This document shows positions 32,748 to 35,533 of a stretch of DNA of 35,533 nucleotides, piece after piece (the stretch's first letter is position 1; each line of letters begins with the position of its first letter). Source of the DNA: Apostichopus parvimensis. Taxonomy: Eukaryota > Echinodermata > Holothuroidea > Aspidochirotida > Stichopodidae. The stretch is taken from the NCBI GenBank assembly GCA_000934455.1, contig KN886343.1, positions 1 to 35,533 on the forward strand, read 5' to 3'. The position numbers and the translations under genes are program-made. Below the pieces are notes generated by a model. It was not told the origin of the DNA. It made no database searches and saw nothing but the letters and a program-made list of their open reading frames with translations.

Positions 32748-34545
32748 GTATAGACCCCAATTACTAGTTAGTGCTAGTCCTAGCCTATGCTATGAACTTG
32801 GATGACATGTGCCTTGCATTGGATTAAGCACTGAACAAGCCTTTCAATACATGAAACCTGTACTGTAGTGTATAATACAGAACAATGTGTTATAGAAGAA
32901 CTATAGAGCCCTAAGCTTTTTCTAACATTAACGTTAGGCTACATTGTGAGTGTACCACACAACGGGCCTACTGTAGCCTACATAGCCTAACTTAGCTATA
33001 GCCTAGGACTATGCCTATTGGTATGTTCTGGATACCCGTACCGCCGTACGTGTCTTGTGACTGGCTCACATCAACAAATTTTGTACTTTTTCTCCTCTGT
33101 AAGTCCCGAACAACGTACCTTGGGTATTGCTTGGTTGCAGCTTATTGCAAGCCAACAGTACCGTGAAAAGGAAACTCGGCGTAACATCGAAGTTAGCAAA
33201 CATAGTGTTACTAGTACAACTCAACCTTCGAGCATCGATACTGTTGTAGTTTAATAATCTTGTGAAGTTTTGCACTGGCCAGCCAGCATACGTCGCGTAT
33301 GCAACGATAAGATGTTTGATTCAACAGAAAATGTCTGACAAAATAGTTACTTTTTCGCATAAAGGTATTATTTGTACTCAGTCGCCAGCCACAGTTTGAG
33401 GAAGTTCGTGTTCTACTGAATAAGGAAGTGACATCGACATGACCTTGTAAGTCACGCTTCACAACCTCCACAATATTTGTTTATTCTACTGTCGTATAGG
33501 CTAGTGTGGTGTCAAAGTTGTGTCACGTGACTCTATTCACAAACTGCAAACAGCACGGCTGGATGCTTCCAAATGTGAGAGTGTGAAATGCCTAACTTAC
33601 TATTCCCGCTTATACTGCTAGCTATTACTTAATCAGCTTCTTTCGGATCCAGTTATCACAATCTAAGTTTCTTTTTTATTCTTTCGCACGAACCTAGAAA
33701 TAATGGAATAAGTGCGTTTCAGTGGGATCAAGGATAAGTTCTTTGGGCAAGGATCTTATACATTTGCTTCTGCTCGTGTATGAATCAGCCGCACAAACTA
33801 TTAAGACCCATGATATTTTTAGGGAGTCCATGTTACTCATTACCCCCACCATCCACTGAGTGACCCTCTGAGACGCAATGCAGTGCGGTACACTTCTTTA
33901 TCCAAACAAATTCTAGACTCATCGTATTTTCTTTTAAAAAAAGGGCTGGAGAATGAGCTTATTTTTCATTTTTAACCTAATATAGTGTTGTTGCAAAAAT
34001 AAAGTAGCTTAAACTTTGTATCCATATAACTGATACTTGAATTAGGCCATATGTTGCATAATTATCAATCGTGATTTACTTTCACATTTTCACAGTTTCC
34101 GACATCTCATGAGTTCAGGTGGCAACATACACATGAGGCCCCAATTGACCAGCGGAAAACAAAGTAGGGGAGCATTCTTTCGTTGTTAAATTTGTAAATT
34201 GACATAACCATTCATGACTGTTTACAGAATTGCAAGCACGTACTTCTTGATTATTTTAACACCTGTTATAATCGGATCTTTGAAGATTTTTAATCTCGAT
34301 TTTCAAACATTTAATACTTTAATTTTCTTTTGAATTGTAATCGAGGCTATTTATTTGGAAATTATCACAAATATGTAAAGTTGCCATTGTTTCATAGAAA
34401 TATTGACTTTTTATGTCATGTTGAAATTTCGAGAAAGGAAATCGAAAATGCACAGAAGTATATAATAAATGAATCAATAAAGTTGATAATTCTCATAACG
34501 ATCCAGTGTAATGCATAACATCAATAATTTGACTGAAAAGTTAGC
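32748..34545. other. Upstream region of the plus-strand exon; unassigned
   Basis: Contains taggccta-type words around 32935-33010, a CACGTG E-box (33525-33530, in gtcacgtgac) and a slightly higher CpG content near 33020-33600. A minus-strand donor-like AATA|GTAAGT lies near 33600, possibly a 5' untranslated exon of the minus-strand gene, without an ATG to support it. No exon can be called. Confidence 0.35.
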
Positions 34546-34707
34546 ATGGTGGCAACACGGATAATAGAGGGCGCCCGTACAAAACTCCGGAAAGATATCA
34601 ACTTGCTCAAGTCTGTATTGTTCAGTGGCACATTTAGATCGAGTTCAATGTTTCATAGAACCATGTCCTCGTTTGAGTTAACAGTAGACGATGGTCAATA
34701 TACCTTG
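34546..34707 (+). CDS. Putative first coding exon, mitochondrial-presequence-like
   Basis: A plus-strand frame of 54 codons opens with ATGG in good initiation context (agcATGG). It begins MVATRIIEGARTKLRKDI, passes SVLFSGTFRSSSMFHRTM and ends SSFELTVDDGQYTL at a TTG|GTAATA donor (phase 0). Reading on gives only five more codons before a stop, consistent with an intron. The first 40 residues are rich in Arg, Lys, Ser and hydrophobic residues with only two acidic residues, as in mitochondrial targeting presequences. The segment after Met40 looks like the first strand of a globular domain. Two in-frame downstream ATGs (34648, 34663) could give a shorter, non-targeted form. The protein family is not recognised; the next exon probably lies outside the window. 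Confidence 0.5.
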
Positions 34708-35533
34708 GTAATACAAGATCACTAGTAAACAATTCGATATATTCACAACATGTTGAATAATAAGATAATTTATTTAGTCATTTCTTGATAACTTTGAGAC
34801 TTCAACAAAGGGTTCATTCATACAATTACTCCCGACAACCGACTTTGCAACACTTTACTCTACCCGAGTATTTGGTAAAAAGATAAACCGAAACACTGAA
34901 AATGATCTACTTCTCCCTAAGATCAATCTCAGTGTCACTCTTGCAAGAATGGCAAACAAATATTGCATTAGTTTCATAGAAACACTCGGAGCGCATTGTC
35001 TTTGGGAATATCGAGCAGAGTTGTCAACAAGTCCCTAGCTGCAAGTCTCAAGTCAAGTCTCAAGTCACCTTGAAAATTTTGAGCGAGTCTCAAGTCAAGT
35101 CTCAAGTCTTTGGAGGTCGAGTCTCGAGTCAAGTCTTAAGTCCCTATGAGCAAGTCCCAAGTCAAGTCTCAAGTCTTTGAAGTTTGAATACAATGATGCA
35201 GGCTACGAATAATGTAACAGTGTTCCAGGAAACTGAGGAAAGCATATAAAAGTTATTGTTACAATTGAATACATGTGTCTCCTAACTTTATTGTGTCTTG
35301 AAAGTTTTCACAGAAATGCATGCAGCTATATTCTACCTGACTGCCCGATATTCTTCAAAGCTATTTCGAATGCAGGTAAGAACTTCAGGTTTGACATAAT
35401 TAAATAATCAGGAACAAGTACATGAATTCTTATTTCTTTGACAACATTCATTTGAACTGGCAATCATTACTGTTACTTCCTGTTTTCTACTTCACATACT
35501 TTTGGAAGAGGAATCCAGAAATTACTCAAATCA
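34708..35533 (+). other. Probable first intron of the plus-strand gene
   Basis: No acceptor followed by an open, protein-like exon was found to the end of the window. It contains the caagtct repeat at 35028-35179. Confidence 0.35.
35028..35179 (+). repeat. caagtct simple tandem repeat
   Basis: About fifteen imperfect units of caagtct / caagtc, with interruptions (accttgaaaattttgag, tttggaggtcgag, ccctatgag). This is a low-complexity repeat type that is common in animal genomes. Confidence 0.9.

Noticed and set aside
34565..34576. CTCF-like tagagggcgccc word
   Set aside because: It lies inside the putative first coding exon and only partly matches the CTCF consensus; one short match is not enough.

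Overview
This is a metazoan genomic window: AT-rich, with short exons separated by kilobase introns and many dispersed repeats. It most resembles an invertebrate deuterostome, and an echinoderm is my best guess. The grounds are the EGF/Calx-beta/HYR exon repertoire, the frequent taggccta-type words, and the mix of CR1/L2-like LINE, hAT and MITE debris. The species cannot be fixed from the sequence.

The main gene lies on the minus strand and is partial. Seven exons can be read with splice sites on both sides. In transcript order they are: EGF-like (24349-24245), short EGF-like (23415-23326), Calx-beta N-terminal half (20526-20410), Calx-beta C-terminal half (19230-18979), HYR/hyalin repeat (14109-13867), calcium-binding EGF (6852-6706) and calcium-binding EGF (4172-4023). 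Every exon starts and ends in phase 1, the classical signature of exon-shuffled extracellular proteins. Together they give about 368 codons of the middle of a secreted or membrane-anchored matrix/adhesion protein. No signal peptide, transmembrane segment or stop codon was found.

The introns hold most of the odd material. Next to the HYR exon are truncated tandem copies of its first half, interrupted by a 50-N assembly gap. The 14.1-19.0 kb intron carries a 14-21-bp minisatellite, then ten copies of the motif GTGACTCGCGTGAC (some degenerate), partly inside a 340-bp tandem duplication. The 6.9-13.9 kb intron carries a LINE 3' end, a complete 368-bp hAT MITE with 8-bp target duplication, and a T/G-rich block with plus-strand splice-like signals. 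The 20.5-23.3 kb intron has tandem repeats with nuclear-receptor DR1-like words and a 30-bp minisatellite.

Upstream of the last visible exon (24.4-34.5 kb) are ~221-bp period ggccc-rich repeats, coding-like remnants near 25.75-26.3 kb, and a compact promoter-like module at 26.48-26.70 kb with a perfect four-unit heat-shock element, CCAAT and TATA boxes. There is also a 372-bp inverted-terminal-repeat element. At 31.66-32.75 kb is a pair of 500-bp elements whose four internal copies of one motif differ between the elements in a concerted way. At 34546-34707 a plus-strand open frame looks like the first coding exon of a neighbouring gene with a mitochondrial-presequence-like N-terminus. It is followed by a (CAAGTCT)n-type repeat.
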